DNA from: Beta vulgaris subsp. vulgaris
Taxonomy: Eukaryota; Streptophyta; Magnoliopsida; Caryophyllales; Amaranthaceae
Reading direction: 5' to 3'
DNA: 64,000 nt
Assembly: GCF_026745355.1 (NCBI RefSeq)
Contig: NC_079202.1
Span: 58,046,122-58,110,121 of the forward strand
How positions within the stretch are numbered: position 1 is the stretch's first letter; the number at the start of each line of letters is the position of its first letter. The translations under genes and the position numbers were made by a program. Shown piece by piece: positions 23,556 through 35,408 of the stretch. The notes below the pieces were generated by a model. That model made no database searches. It had not been told where the DNA came from and saw only the letters and a program-made list of their open reading frames with translations.

Positions 23556-24869
23556 TGTAAGATATGCCTTGATTTTCGTGCAAGGAGAAGAGAGAATAAG
23601 GGCTTTGAAAGCCTCGTGCAGTCCAGCCCGGTCGAGGAAGCTCGGCCCGGGCGGGCGTTTGGCAGCTCGGGCGAGCCGAGCCTTCCACCAACTTTCTGCC
23701 TATGCCTGCCCCGGGCGGCATGGGCGGATACACTGGGGTACAGTGGGTACAACTGTACCCCCATTAATTTAGAAAAGCAGATATATATAGTTTACACATG
23801 CAGATTTTAATCAAAATTAGTGTTTGTTTCAGTGGTAAGGGAGAGGAAATTGATAAAAGAGTGTGAGGTTGCATATTCGATTCTTGTAATCTACCTTTCA
23901 ATCTTTTTTTTTTTTTTTCTTACTCTTTCTTTTTTCTCAATGTTCTTTAGCAACCTTTTTTCTTCCTCTTACTCTTTCAGGCCCTCCTAAATAAAAGGAA
24001 TAACTTATATAGAAGTTAAATATGCAATTCTTATTATACATACACCAATATGAATTATAAAAAGTTGCTAACTTATATTAAAATTGTCGAGTTATTTTGT
24101 ATTTTTTTATCTCACTTCTATGTACTTATTAAGTCATCATTTTTTCTTCTAATAACCATTTTTCACCTTATTCATTAACATGATTATGTGACTTATAGTA
24201 ACAACAAATTTTAAAAAAATTCTTCTACAATAATTTATCTTTCAAAATTTCCTCGGAATTCAAATTCATTACCTTTATCCGCATCTTGTATCGGAGCATT
24301 TATATCATATGATATTTTTTTCTTATATATTAATGGTATTTTGGTTAAAGTTGGCGAAATTTGGCTCCAAAAAAATAAAATATAGCCAAAGATTAGGGAA
24401 GGAAAAATGATATATTTTATGAATCTAGTTGCTCATTGTTCTGTACCCCATTTCTGAATTTCTGGATCCGCCACTGCCGGGCGGGCAGCTTGCCCTGTTT
24501 CGTGTTTTTCGCGATTTTAATCCAGATTTTTCCGGATTTTATGTTTTGGGTTTAGGGAGATTGTGTAAACTTTAGGAGGACATATATAAGACATCCTAAA
24601 GTCATTTGGTAATGTAAGATTCAAATTAGCCACAAAATAACTTTCTCTCTCCTCTTCTTCTCCATTGTAATTCCTCCATTCGAGAGGCTAAAGAAAAACT
24701 CCAAGGTTCTTGCTTGTGGATGTAGGTCAAGATTGACTGAACCACGTTAAATCTTTGTTTCTTTTTATTGCTTACTTTTCTCATTTAAAGTTTACAACTT
24801 TGTATTTATTGTTGAACTTGAAATTAATTAGCAAACCCTAGATCCTAGAAATTGCATTTATTGCTAACA
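23556..24869 (+). mobile_element. Solo LTR (Copia-like) with nested insertion
   Basis: Begins TGTAAGATATGCC and ends TTGCTAACA, with a 5-bp target duplication AAATC on each side (23551-23555, 24870-24874). The downstream part has a TATA-like CATATATAAGACATCC (24580-24595) and GACTGAACCACGTTAAATC (24735-24753), a motif I associate with the R/U5 region of plant Copia LTRs. No internal domain follows, so this is a solo LTR. It carries an inserted element at about 23722-24477. Confidence 0.75.
23722..24477. mobile_element. Element nested in the solo LTR
   Basis: The ends look inverted: GGGCGGATACACTGGGGTAC at the left; at the right, read inverted, AGTGGCGGATCCAGAAATTC followed by GGGGTAC. GC-rich LTR sequence lies on both sides. 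Inside are AT-rich sequence and a tRNA-like stretch near 23815-23895. The class is not determined. Confidence 0.45.
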
Positions 24870-25252
24870 AAATCCGATTTTAAAAACTTTTTTAATTCAC
24901 TCCAAAATACAAGCATAGTGGTTTGCTTGATCATATTAAAGGAGTAAGATGATATATTGAGCTACCAAGGAAATATACATATCCTATCTCTTACTATTGG
25001 TGATTAATATGTGAAGTCATAAAATGATTTTCTAACATTCATCTTAATCACTTTTTTTTTATCATATCAACTTTTCATATGAGTTGGTCTAAACACCTCA
25101 AAGTTAGGTGCATTACAAAATCCAGGAACACATGAATTCCCACAATTCATCATAAACGTTCTTTACTAAAGTTCATCAATAAGAGCATTTTTGTCCTTTT
25201 CTAGACAATACCTAATAATCCGCTAATATGTAATTAAAGATAATATGATCAA

Positions 25253-25666
25253 GTATATGCTTTGCATGATGCGAAAATTAAAGAGATAAATTATAGATAT
25301 TGAAAGAGAAAAGCTTTTATTACATAAATCTTGCATTACGATTTCAATGTCTCAAATGTACCACTGCAAGTAACCATAGAATTTCTAGTTCGTCACCCTA
25401 TAAATATTCGGGGATCCATGAATAAACTATCACCTATATAGACGCTACAAAGTCATCCATTAGTCACAATTCTCCGGCATTTACACTTAGATTGGTTCGC
25501 CTATGAGCTTGATTTGAACAAGCCACACATAATGAGCTAACAAGATTTAAAGCAAATAAAAGAGAGTTCCGAGTTACCCCAAGCATTAATGGAGATTATT
25601 TAGATTGTGAAATCGAATAAAGTATTAGCTGAACTGAAAACTTTAATCCATTTTTCAAATATGCCT
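25253..25666. other. 3' flank of the kinase gene
   Basis: AT-rich, no ORF. On the minus strand this follows the kinase stop and probably contains its 3' UTR and poly(A) site. Confidence 0.4.
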
Positions 25667-28600
25667 TCATGGTTCAGCCATTTTAATAAGCTGTGCAGGA
25701 GATTTCAGGAGTTTCTTTAAGGTTTCGACTATTTTCTTGAATGATGGTCGCTGAGCCGGATCACTGCAAGGTAAAAACAGACAATACACATTGTTAGCTG
25801 ATAACACAAGTGCAGTTGAGCATTCAGAAGGTTTATAACGAATATGCAGCAACAAATAGCATTCAAAAATAAATCTTACTCTGCCCAGCATGCTTCCATG
25901 AGGGAAGCCAACAAAGGAGAGGTATTTGCTGGGATAGTCAGCCTCCTATTCTGAAAAGCAACAGCTCCGACCACCTGAAACAGCGTTGCGATATATACAT
26001 GCAGATTAATACAATGCCACAATGGGAAAATTGTAATTAAATTTTAAAATCTAAATTCTCTGGAGTACATGCTTTTCAAGACCTTGCAATTCAAAACTAC
26101 AGTTGCTGATGAGGAATAAGAAAATAATCAGCATAGTTGGCGATTTAGCTCGGTAAATGTTGTAAAGTGATAAAACAAAGGTCAAGTTGTCAACATAATA
26201 TTTCCGGGGAAGATTAGCATATTGCCATATTTGTCTTACCTGAGCAGGGCTAAGTCCACTCCATGGTTGTTGCATCGTCACCAGCTCCCATAAGATTACT
26301 CCAAAACTGTAAACATCTGATTTCTCATTCGAAGGTTCTCCACGTAAGAACTCAGGGGCCATCCACTCAGGCTGTTTGCAGATCATATTTATTAATCAGG
26401 ATCAGCAAGTAGATAGAAACATGTGAAGTTCCACGAACAAAATTTTGCGATGTTTAGGTACAGCAACCCACCCAAGACGAAATTTACATATAAAACCAAT
26501 GAAATTTGCCTCCATAAGCTCATGATTATCAATCTTCATGCAGCATTAAAAAAAGGGATCTAGATACAGAATTTGGCAGCTGAGCGATGTATCAGGCTTA
26601 GTAGATCCTAGCACCGGAGGCAAGTAATTCTTATAAAGAAACAGCTTTTTATCTGAATATATGTTTTAATCATTCCACTATACAGAAACTCCTACTCATA
26701 TTACTCTCTCATTCCTATTCTAATGTTTATTCGATTAGATACATATCTAAAACATGCTCGATGCTATTTCCTGCTTGGGGATAATATAGGAGAGTATCAA
26801 TAATAGTCAATAGAGGCTAGGAAAAGCTTACAGTTCCAGCAACAGACTTCGAGGAAATGAATGTGTGCGCTTTGAATCTGGACAATCCAAAATCACATAC
26901 CTAGGAGTGGGCAAAAAACATAGTCAATCACACTTCAACACAAAATCTTAATATCCATCATAGAGAATAATTGAAAAGTTTTCAAGCGGTTCATACTTTC
27001 ACTGTCCAATTTTTATCAACCAGCAAGTTCGGAGATTTCAGATCCCAGTGCACCACAGGAGGGGTAAGACAGTGCAGATAATTGATCCCTTTAGCCTAGA
27101 TAGAGCACAAGTAACAAAATTTCAGAACATAACCTTTTGAAGATAGAAAATTAAAAGACCTGTAAAGGGAAAAACAAGCCACAGTAAGTAGCACAGACCA
27201 CATCCAGTGCCATGCGTAATCGCCTTCTTTGATCCAACACTTCACCTGAAGCCGGTCTGTGCAAGAGGCGGTATAGGCTACCTCTGGTTACCAGAAGAGA
27301 AAAGGGTCAAATTCTCGATACTAGTATGTTTGAAGCTTCATAAATTATATTGTTTCAAATGCCTCACCTGGGAAGATATTCTGTTACTATGGATAGGTGA
27401 GGACGCTTGGTTACGGCACCCATAAAGAGAACCACATTGGGATGACGGACACGTTTCATTATTGCAACCTTCACAGAGAAATTAATGGAGAGTTACAGCT
27501 TGAAATTGCACAATCAGCTACCCATCTCAACTGCCCATCAAAATTAAGGACTTTGTAGATTGCACATCAAACAAATATATGAGTCGAGCTATATACTACC
27601 CACAAGCTCACAAGCTATTGGCTTAGGCTTGGAATAGCTTATCCTTACACATGTCCACCTAACTGCTAACAACCTCAGTGTATGCATAACCGACATACAA
27701 GGAATATACCTTAAGCAGTATGCAAAAATTCTAACAAGTTTAGGAGTTCTATATGCTTGTACCTCACGGAGAAACTCCTTCAATTGATCATCAACAAAAT
27801 CTTGGACAGTTAAGACCTTTACTGCAACATCCTGAAAAACAGGAAGGCAAGCAATTGTCAGAAGTAGGGAGATATGGAAGCAAAGGTCATCATACGAGCA
27901 GCAAACTGATAATAGTACAATGCATGAGCATCTTTATGAAACACAATATCTTTGGAAGATTGAAGAATCGCCTAACATGATATGCCAAAGGGAACAGAAC
28001 CGTGGAATCAGGGTGACGTGAAATATCAAATTATCAGAAATTGTAGAAACTGAAAACCAAAACGATAAATCAATTATTTCTCTTAGACATAAGAAAGTCA
28101 TTTTGTATTGTTAATGCTGATATTAACTGAAAAAAGTACACTAGAGATGTGTGGGTTTATTCAAAGAGATTGGAACAATAAGTTATTTTGGGACTTTAAA
28201 GATTCACGAGAAACTAGTCATGGAATAATCAGATTTCCCCTGAGTTTCCACACGAGCTCCCAAGTTTTTGGAAACAAAAGTGACATTAAACAGAGTTTCC
28301 ATGCATCACAGCTTTGCAATGGCAAAGCTTGGGTAGCATCTTCAAGAGATCTTGATTCAAGTACTTCAAAAATTATAATATGAAGTGATGGCACAACTCC
28401 TTACAGAAACATAATGAACCTACCATATATATTACAGTATTAAGTATTAAAACATCAAGCATAGAATGAAGGTACTAACCGATCCATGCCATTCAGCGCG
28501 ATGCACGGTCCCAAAGGAACCTGTAGAAATTCAATAAAAAGCACATTTCAGAGACTCTATTTCCCACATAACAGCAAATCCAAGTCATCTCCCTCCAAAT

Positions 28601-31600
28601 AAAGTAGGGGGAAACAACAATGATTACTTATAAAAAGTTGGGAAATGACAATCTATGCATACCAGCACCCACACGCTCTTTGAGATACAAATCATCCCAA
28701 GAAATCTCCATCCAATCCATAGCTAGAGAAGGTTCAAGGTCCAAGTATCTGGGAATATCTGAAGTGGGAAACATGCATTGTTGACCATTAATCTCCTCGA
28801 CTCCAGGTTGAATATTCTCAAGTCTAGGCCGCTGCACAGCATTTCCAATAGGTGTACCAGAAAGACCCATTTCATTCCTGTAACTCTGTTGTATATATTC
28901 TTCCACACTAAGGCTTGTTACTGGTACTGCTGCAGAGCCGGCCAAAACTTCAGGGACTGTTTGGATAGCAAGCAAATCAGACCTCTGATTGACTGGATGC
29001 TCAGAATTTTCTGATACCAAGGGCACCACAGAAGATTTATTTCCTCTACAACCCTTATCAAGAGGATTGTAGACATTGCTTTTCTCTTCCTTCAGAAAGC
29101 CACTTTCCCCGTAACCTCCTTCATAGCTTCCTGCAATGATTAAACTATAAATTAAAATCAACGCATAGGGAAAGTAACTGATGTTTGTTTTCAGAAAAAT
29201 TTAATATACCATGACTTAGAGGACCAAGAGAAGCACATGTGTGTTTTGAGACAGATATTTGGTTACATGGGGTATTGTAAACAAAAGATTGCCCAAATTC
29301 TTTGAGGCGAGAAATCTGAAATGGTGAAGACACTGATGTAAGCAGACCTCCATTTATTGATGAATCTGGACTGTGGAGACTTCCTGGCTCACAAAGCAAA
29401 TCAACAACATATTCCCTGTTGGTGCGTCCACATAAAATCCAAAAAGTCAGAGAATTAGGGTGAAAAAAAAACAATTTCTTTCTTAATTTGAATTTAGATA
29501 TTTAATCAGCACTATCAGAAAATAGAGCATCATATCATACTGAATGCAGTAAAAAATCCATGCGTGCATAAAAAACGATTGTTATCCAAAACGAATGCTA
29601 CATAGTACATATTTCCCAGTCCTTTGGGCTTTGAACAGAAAGTTTTAAGTTTCCTATTCGCAGTTAGATTCAAGATAGTTTGAAGCTAAAATAATTTAGC
29701 TAAAATAATTTCCTAATAGAAGTTTAAGGAGGCTTGGGATTATTGCTTAGAAGCACAACAACGGGTGAGATATCAGTCTATCACAAACACTCGACAAAAT
29801 TTGTTGATGTTCTTGAGATTAAGAATTGTAATTTACAGGATGTTTGGCAAGTTACTAAATGAATTATATAGCCACATTAGTAGTAAGTCCACACATGTTT
29901 GTTGTTCTCTCTTGAATTCCACACCTTATATATGATCATATCTGTAATTTGCTTCCACTGATATATTTACCCCTAAATCACAATATTTCTCCCAGAATTA
30001 ATGTGCTTCCACTGCTAAAGGTTCACTTCATTTGCCCCCAGAATTAATGTGCAACATGCTCGTTTTAACTTCTATAAAAGTTTCCTGTATAAGCTAAGAT
30101 TTCTGTCAATGGAGGCAACTACAGACAAGAATCAAGATTGCAATTAGATAAGATTCCATGGCATATTGATGAGTAAGATAACAACATTGTAAAACATCGA
30201 ATGAAATGTGAAGTACTTCGGACTCTAAACCATGAATATACAGAGTTATCATTGATGCAGGAAGCAAAAGCTTAAGCATATAAGCTGAAAATTGACAAGC
30301 TCCATGCTCTACAACAGCAGAATAAATTGCACAAATCTATTACAAAAATGTCAGACCTTGGCAACTGCCTGTCATCTTTAATCATAACAAGGCATGATGA
30401 CTGATGATCTGCAGCACAAAACCTACAACCTTGAGCGATCCTGCATGGCAACCCTACGTAGTCTGCTAATTTCTGCATAGCAAAGATCACTATCTGTTAG
30501 ATATGGTTGCATATTAAAAGATTCGGGGGGTTGTAAATCAAAGGTATGACATCATAAGTTTCATGCGTAAACCTATGTTGACATGCAGGTGGATCGAAGA
30601 AACCATTTCCCAAAGAGTTTCTCCCCATACTTCTCTCTTGATAAACAGATATGTAACATATAATATTCACCTACATGGTTAACTTCTAGAAGAAACTCAG
30701 TAAAGTAACAGAAAACATTCACATGGACTTATTCCAGACTGTATTAGTTTAGGAACCTTGACATCAACAGCATGATATTACCTAAAGTAAAGCTGCTTAG
30801 ATTCCGACTTATCTTTGACTCTGTAGAAAAAGGTGCACATCTCCAATCAAGTAAATGTGTAACACTTCAGAAGCAAGGGACTTAATTGGGGTTCAGTTCT
30901 GCCAATCAGGCATAATATGGCATGATAATAATTCCATCATTTTTCAACTGTAAGGATCACCTTCAGTTCTTTACACCTTATTGGAACTTATTCTGGCATC
31001 CTAACTTGTATTAGATCTCTGCTAATTCCCATCATCTAAGAACAAAACTACCAGACTTGGCTGGTACGCAGATGTTGGGTGCATATGGGGATTCCTAACT
31101 TGTATTAAATCTCTGCTACTATAATATCTAGCATCATAAAACCAAACTATCAAACTTGGCTGGGACGTGACGCTGGCTGCACATGGGCCCATTAACAAAT
31201 CAAAAGCTATACATAACCTAATTCAGTAAGATGTTCTGATGGTTTTTGTTTAGTCCTCTATATAAATCTCGAGCTGCAGCAACTCTAGCCACCATACAAA
31301 TGTATGGTGATGTTCATAGGTACCAACAAGTTATGAAACTTTTATCTCTATTATAATTTGCTTACAAGTTAGATCCATTCTTAATATGCAATCAATCATG
31401 TATAGCATATTAAGAATGGATCCAACTTAGCTAGATACAGCACTCATCAATTCAAATATTCTTCTAGCTTAAGTGGCTAGAATAATTGCAGCAAATTCAT
31501 ATTGGCAAAAGTGAAAACCTTAGTCACCTTAAAAAGTATAGCACGATGCCTGCAAAGCCCTGAAGACAGACTACCGATTGGCAGAACTATACACTTGTGA

Positions 31601-34382
31601 AGCTCCTTCAATCGCTTGCTAACCACTTTCCAGCGCATGTGGAGATCACCTTGTTCCACCGGAAAACTACCCCTTTAATGCCAGAAGAATTGTAATATTC
31701 AATACAGAGGAGACAAATTACTTCAAGGTGCAAAAAACGAAGATCTCCTGATACCTACCCCATGTGAATGGAGACAAGTTTGCCAAGCTGCTCCACTAAC
31801 ACCAATGCATTCTGTGAAGTCCTGGATAATTCTTGTGCTTTATCCTGCAACTCCCTGAGTCTAGAATCACCATTCTTATCAGCAATTACTACCTCCATTG
31901 ATGTATCATGAGGTGAAACAGCTTTCAGAGACATCAAAGAAGGAATCGCTTTAGCTTCCTCGATGTCATTGCACATCACCCAAACATGAGGATTCATCCC
32001 CAATATGTTGTAAAAGCCATCCGATATCTTATCAGTATATGATAAACTCCCATTGACCTGCAAATTTACAAAAATACTTCATATTGCACCCAAGTCATGA
32101 AGATTCAAAAACTAACAGCCATATGATACTATTTAAGCTCCAAACTATCATCCTACCAAATAGACATAACATATTCAGTTGGTGGGCACATTGGGTTTAA
32201 TATATACTGGTGTCCATGAAAATCATGAATTCTGCGAATTCATAGGCATTAAAACTTGTAATAATCAGTGCACGAAGATATGTACGACATATACCCCACT
32301 TCATCCAAATTTGCATATCATTTTATGCAAAGTAATACATCTCTATTGCACCCAAACTAAATGCATCTTCAGACAAAATGATATGTAAAGCAACAACAAT
32401 GATTGATGTATATTTGGTGATCAACACAATGGTCCAGCTATGAGAATATCCCATGGGAAAAGGAGCAAGCAGAAGGCTTTGATCTCATGAAATCTTTTGA
32501 ACTTGTCTCATCACTATTCACTACCATATTACAGTATTACAATTTTCACTCCCCCACATACTAGGAGAAATGGAAAGGAGCTGGACCCCATCACCAAAAT
32601 TGATGGTAGTCCATCCCACTTCCAGTTCATAATAAGAGATGTACCCATCAATAGTCTTGATCCTAACTTCATTCCTTCTCACCCTTACCATCTCGCTACA
32701 CTCATGGGGGGTCCATTCTCCATAGATGTCACATTCAATTGTAGGGTATGGTAAGCTATGAATTGCATTTAGTGGAGAAACAACATAATATTATTTTTTC
32801 TTGTCCTATCATTGATAATCTATTCTTTGGATCATATATAAGTCTCTATCCTGCCATGACATGATGGGACTTGGTAGATAGACAGTAGACTCATGATCTA
32901 GAAATTTAAGAATGAATTGACAAAATTGGTACAACTTAACTAACTTACTAATTAACTAACACTTACCATTTCCAATAGATATGAGTGATATGTTACACAT
33001 ACAAGCACCACAACCCTATAACAGGTATTGGGCATCGCCTCTAATCAAATGTCTCTCCCTGACCAAGTTACTAAGGGCCCGTTCGACATCGGTATAAGTT
33101 TCCACTTCTTGGTTTTATCAATATGATATAAGGAAAATGATAAACTTAAAATTAGTCACACTTATATTAAATTAAACCTGTCAATTGGGTAAACCGACAA
33201 CAGAAAACTAGAAACTACTTTTTCTGGTTTTCATATTTTTGTTTATAGCTATATAGGATGGGTACTTCTTCTAGGTCACGTAGTCGTACTCGTACTCGTA
33301 CGTGTACCCGATACGATACGTATTCTCTATGGATACGTGTACCCTTTTCTAAAACTTCAAAATCTTGTCGTTTTCTGTTCCCGCACCCGAATCCGCACCT
33401 GTATCCGTATCCGTCTATGTGCAACCTAGGTTTATAGTTTTCAAAACTGAAACTTAGAAACAAAAAACGATAATGAACAAGCCTTTAGTCCATGGTTTTA
33501 CCATCGAACACGCTAATGACAAGTACTTTCTCGTACATGTACATAGGATAAATGCATCTATCAAAATCAAATTCAACCACAATACATATATATATATAGA
33601 GGAAAAAAGAATAGTACCCATAACCGATAAGACAAGGCCTCAGGATCAGAACCCGACCCATGGCCCTCCAACCCACTCTCAAACAAAAACATAGTAGGTT
33701 GTTCATTGCCAAGATTTGCATGAGAAGCAAGCCTCTTTGTTAAAGTTAACTGCATATAATAACTCTCCCTTGCTTTATCCGCCAAACTTATTTGCTGCTT
33801 CTCCTTTTCTCTCTCCTCAACCTCCATGATCGAGCTCCGCACAGTTGACCTGGTTTCCTGCACTTCACTTGAGAAAAAACTCCCACCACCATAGCTACTC
33901 CCATAGCTCGAAAGCCGGGCCAACGACGAACCTCGGTACAACCCACAACTCTTCTGATCATCCTCAACCTCCACCTCCACCGCCGGCAATAGTAGCTCTT
34001 GCTCGTCATACCTCTTCTTATCATTATTCTTCTTATTCTTATTATTGTTAGCCGCAATCCAGCTGTAAAACGCGGCCAACTTGTTGTTATTATTGTTACT
34101 CTTATCCAATGTTGTGCTGTTGTTGTTGTTATTAAAGTTGTTTCCCGTGAATTTCTTCACTAACAACTCTTTAGCGTAAGCATCACTTTCATTTGAAGAC
34201 GAGCAACAGCCTTTGATAACGTCATATTCTTTGTTGATCAACCGCTTCTTCTCGTGATAATCTGCTATTCCATTTTCTGTTGCTGTCTTTGTTGTTGTTG
34301 ATGATGATGGCGCAACTGGTTGGAAACTTCCCCGAGTATCAGGGAATTGCCGTGGGAAAATGTATGTGGCTCTATGAGGCAT
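25667..34382 (-). CDS. CTR1/RAF6-like Raf MAPKKK, complete 15-exon gene
   Basis: Minus-strand exons: 34382-33618, 32057-31759, 31666-31528, 30472-30357, 29415-29210, 29130-28663, 28520-28480, 27831-27763, 27468-27368, 27283-27199, 27095-26997, 26900-26832, 26371-26240, 25974-25880, 25763-25667. All have GT/AG borders and consistent phases, giving 926 codons plus stop. Residues 1-255 are low-complexity (Asn-rich) and end with [13 protein letters not shown]. Residues 256-510 form the EDR1/Le-CTR1 domain ([54 protein letters not shown]). After a linker comes a kinase domain from about 652: GAGSFG loop, VAVK Lys683, Glu701 in FLREV, DFG at 799-801, MAPEF. The catalytic loop reads [12 protein letters not shown], with Trp780 in place of the HRD arginine. 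In Arabidopsis, group B3 Rafs act in ethylene, stress or defence signalling. I judge this closest to At4g24480 (RAF6) rather than CTR1 itself. Confidence 0.9.
33073..33486. mobile_element. Tourist-like MITE in kinase intron 1, with nested element
   Basis: Ends are GGGCCCGTTCGACATCGG at the left and CGATAATGAACAAGCC at the right, matching the family at 54060-54283. The middle, about 33248-33428, is an unrelated GTAC/CGTATC-rich insert bounded by GTTTATAG on both sides (33241-33248, 33429-33436). That 8-bp repeat suggests a hAT-type insertion. Confidence 0.55.
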
Positions 34383-35042
34383 CTTTCTTTTTCTTTTTTT
34401 CCTTTTCTAACTCACGGGAGGAGATTGAGACAGAAAATCAATGGTTTTTTCTTTTCGTTTCTTTTGCACCTGATAAAATATCTGCAATTTTTTCACAACA
34501 TACAACATCAAAATCAAAAAATACAAAGTGCAGATTAATTGAGATAATTATCATGAAAAAAACATTATTACCGGAGGAAAATGTGATCACGTCTTAGATA
34601 ATATAGCACGAATCATGTTTAGATCAACCAGGATCGAAAATCTTCGACGTTGAGACTTGTTTTAAGAATCTAAACAAATATGTATTCAGATTACAAGATC
34701 TATATAAAATCAAAATCACGTCTTAGATAGAATTGCGCGAATCATCTTGATTAGTGAGAGACGAATTTTGAAGAGTGATAAAAGATTGATTTCATCAAAT
34801 GAACAACAGCATAACTGCAAAAAACATCCAAAAAAAGTAAAAAGTTGTTGGAAAAATTGAAGAGACAAGAAGTGAATAAGCAACAATTTACAGAAGAATA
34901 ATAAATGAGTAGAGAAGAGATGAAGAAGCGGCAGATGAGGAAAAAAGGAGGAGTATTGGAAAAGCAGAGGTAGAAAAATGGCGGTTTGTTTGTGGTAATG
35001 GAGGAGAGAGAAAGGAGTGCAAATGCAAGTGCAGAGCAGGAG

Positions 35043-35051
35043 TTTTATATT
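35043..35051 (-). promoter_or_regulatory. Candidate TATA box of the kinase gene
   Basis: On the minus strand the sequence reads AATATAAAA, followed about 20-35 bp downstream by a C/T-rich stretch (CTGCTCTGCACTTG, then CTCCTTTCTCTCTCCTCC). This lies about 660 bp upstream of the ATG, implying a long leader. Confidence 0.35.
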
Positions 35052-35247
35052 TTAAGAGGGAAGGTGGTGTGGGTTTGTGTGTGAGACTTGTATGGAGACG
35101 TTATGTACGTGAATGAAACAGCAAATGAGAGATTTCTATATTTTTTTATATAAAAGGTTGAATATTACTCTACTAGGAATATACTACCTCGATTTGCTGA
35201 GTAGTTGCAGGAGAAAAATATCTTCCCTCCTATTCATAGTTGTAGTG

Positions 35248-35386
35248 TACTGTATAAAAGATGGAGTATGAGTTAGCTCAAGTGACTATAATGCTTCCCT
35301 TTGGTCCTTGAAGTTAGCGGTTCGATCCTTACTTCTGGGGTATTTCCTTAGCATGTTATGCATGTTTTACCAGCCAAAAAAATTAA
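35248..35386 (+). mobile_element. tRNA-like SINE
   Basis: A-box-like GTTAGCTCAAGTGACT (35272-35287) and B box GGTTCGATCC (35320-35329), with a short A-rich end. Flanked by a 12-bp direct repeat ATAGTTGTAGTG (35236-35247 and 35387-35398). It sits directly beside the Mutator-like element that starts at 35409. Confidence 0.75.
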
Positions 35387-35408
35387 ATAGTTGTAGTGCA
35401 TAGTGTAT

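Larger units (their letters stand above)
21668..25252. repeat. Copy B of a local intergenic duplication
   Basis: Collinear with 18863-20853, as described there. Insertions private to this copy are a Mutator-like element (21713-22952), a TTCAG-rich MITE (about 23165-23275) and a solo LTR (23556-24869). Without these the copy is about 1 kb. It ends about 400 bp from the 3' end of the kinase gene. Confidence 0.85.

Noticed and set aside
23815..23900. A further SINE
   Set aside because: It has a B-box-like AGGTTGCATATTCGATTC and a T-tract, but no direct repeats or clear A box; mentioned only within the nested element.
33573..33617. Extension of kinase exon 1 as [16 protein letters not shown]
   Set aside because: Reads into intron 1; the GT donor at 33617 joins in phase to VNGSLSY in exon 2.
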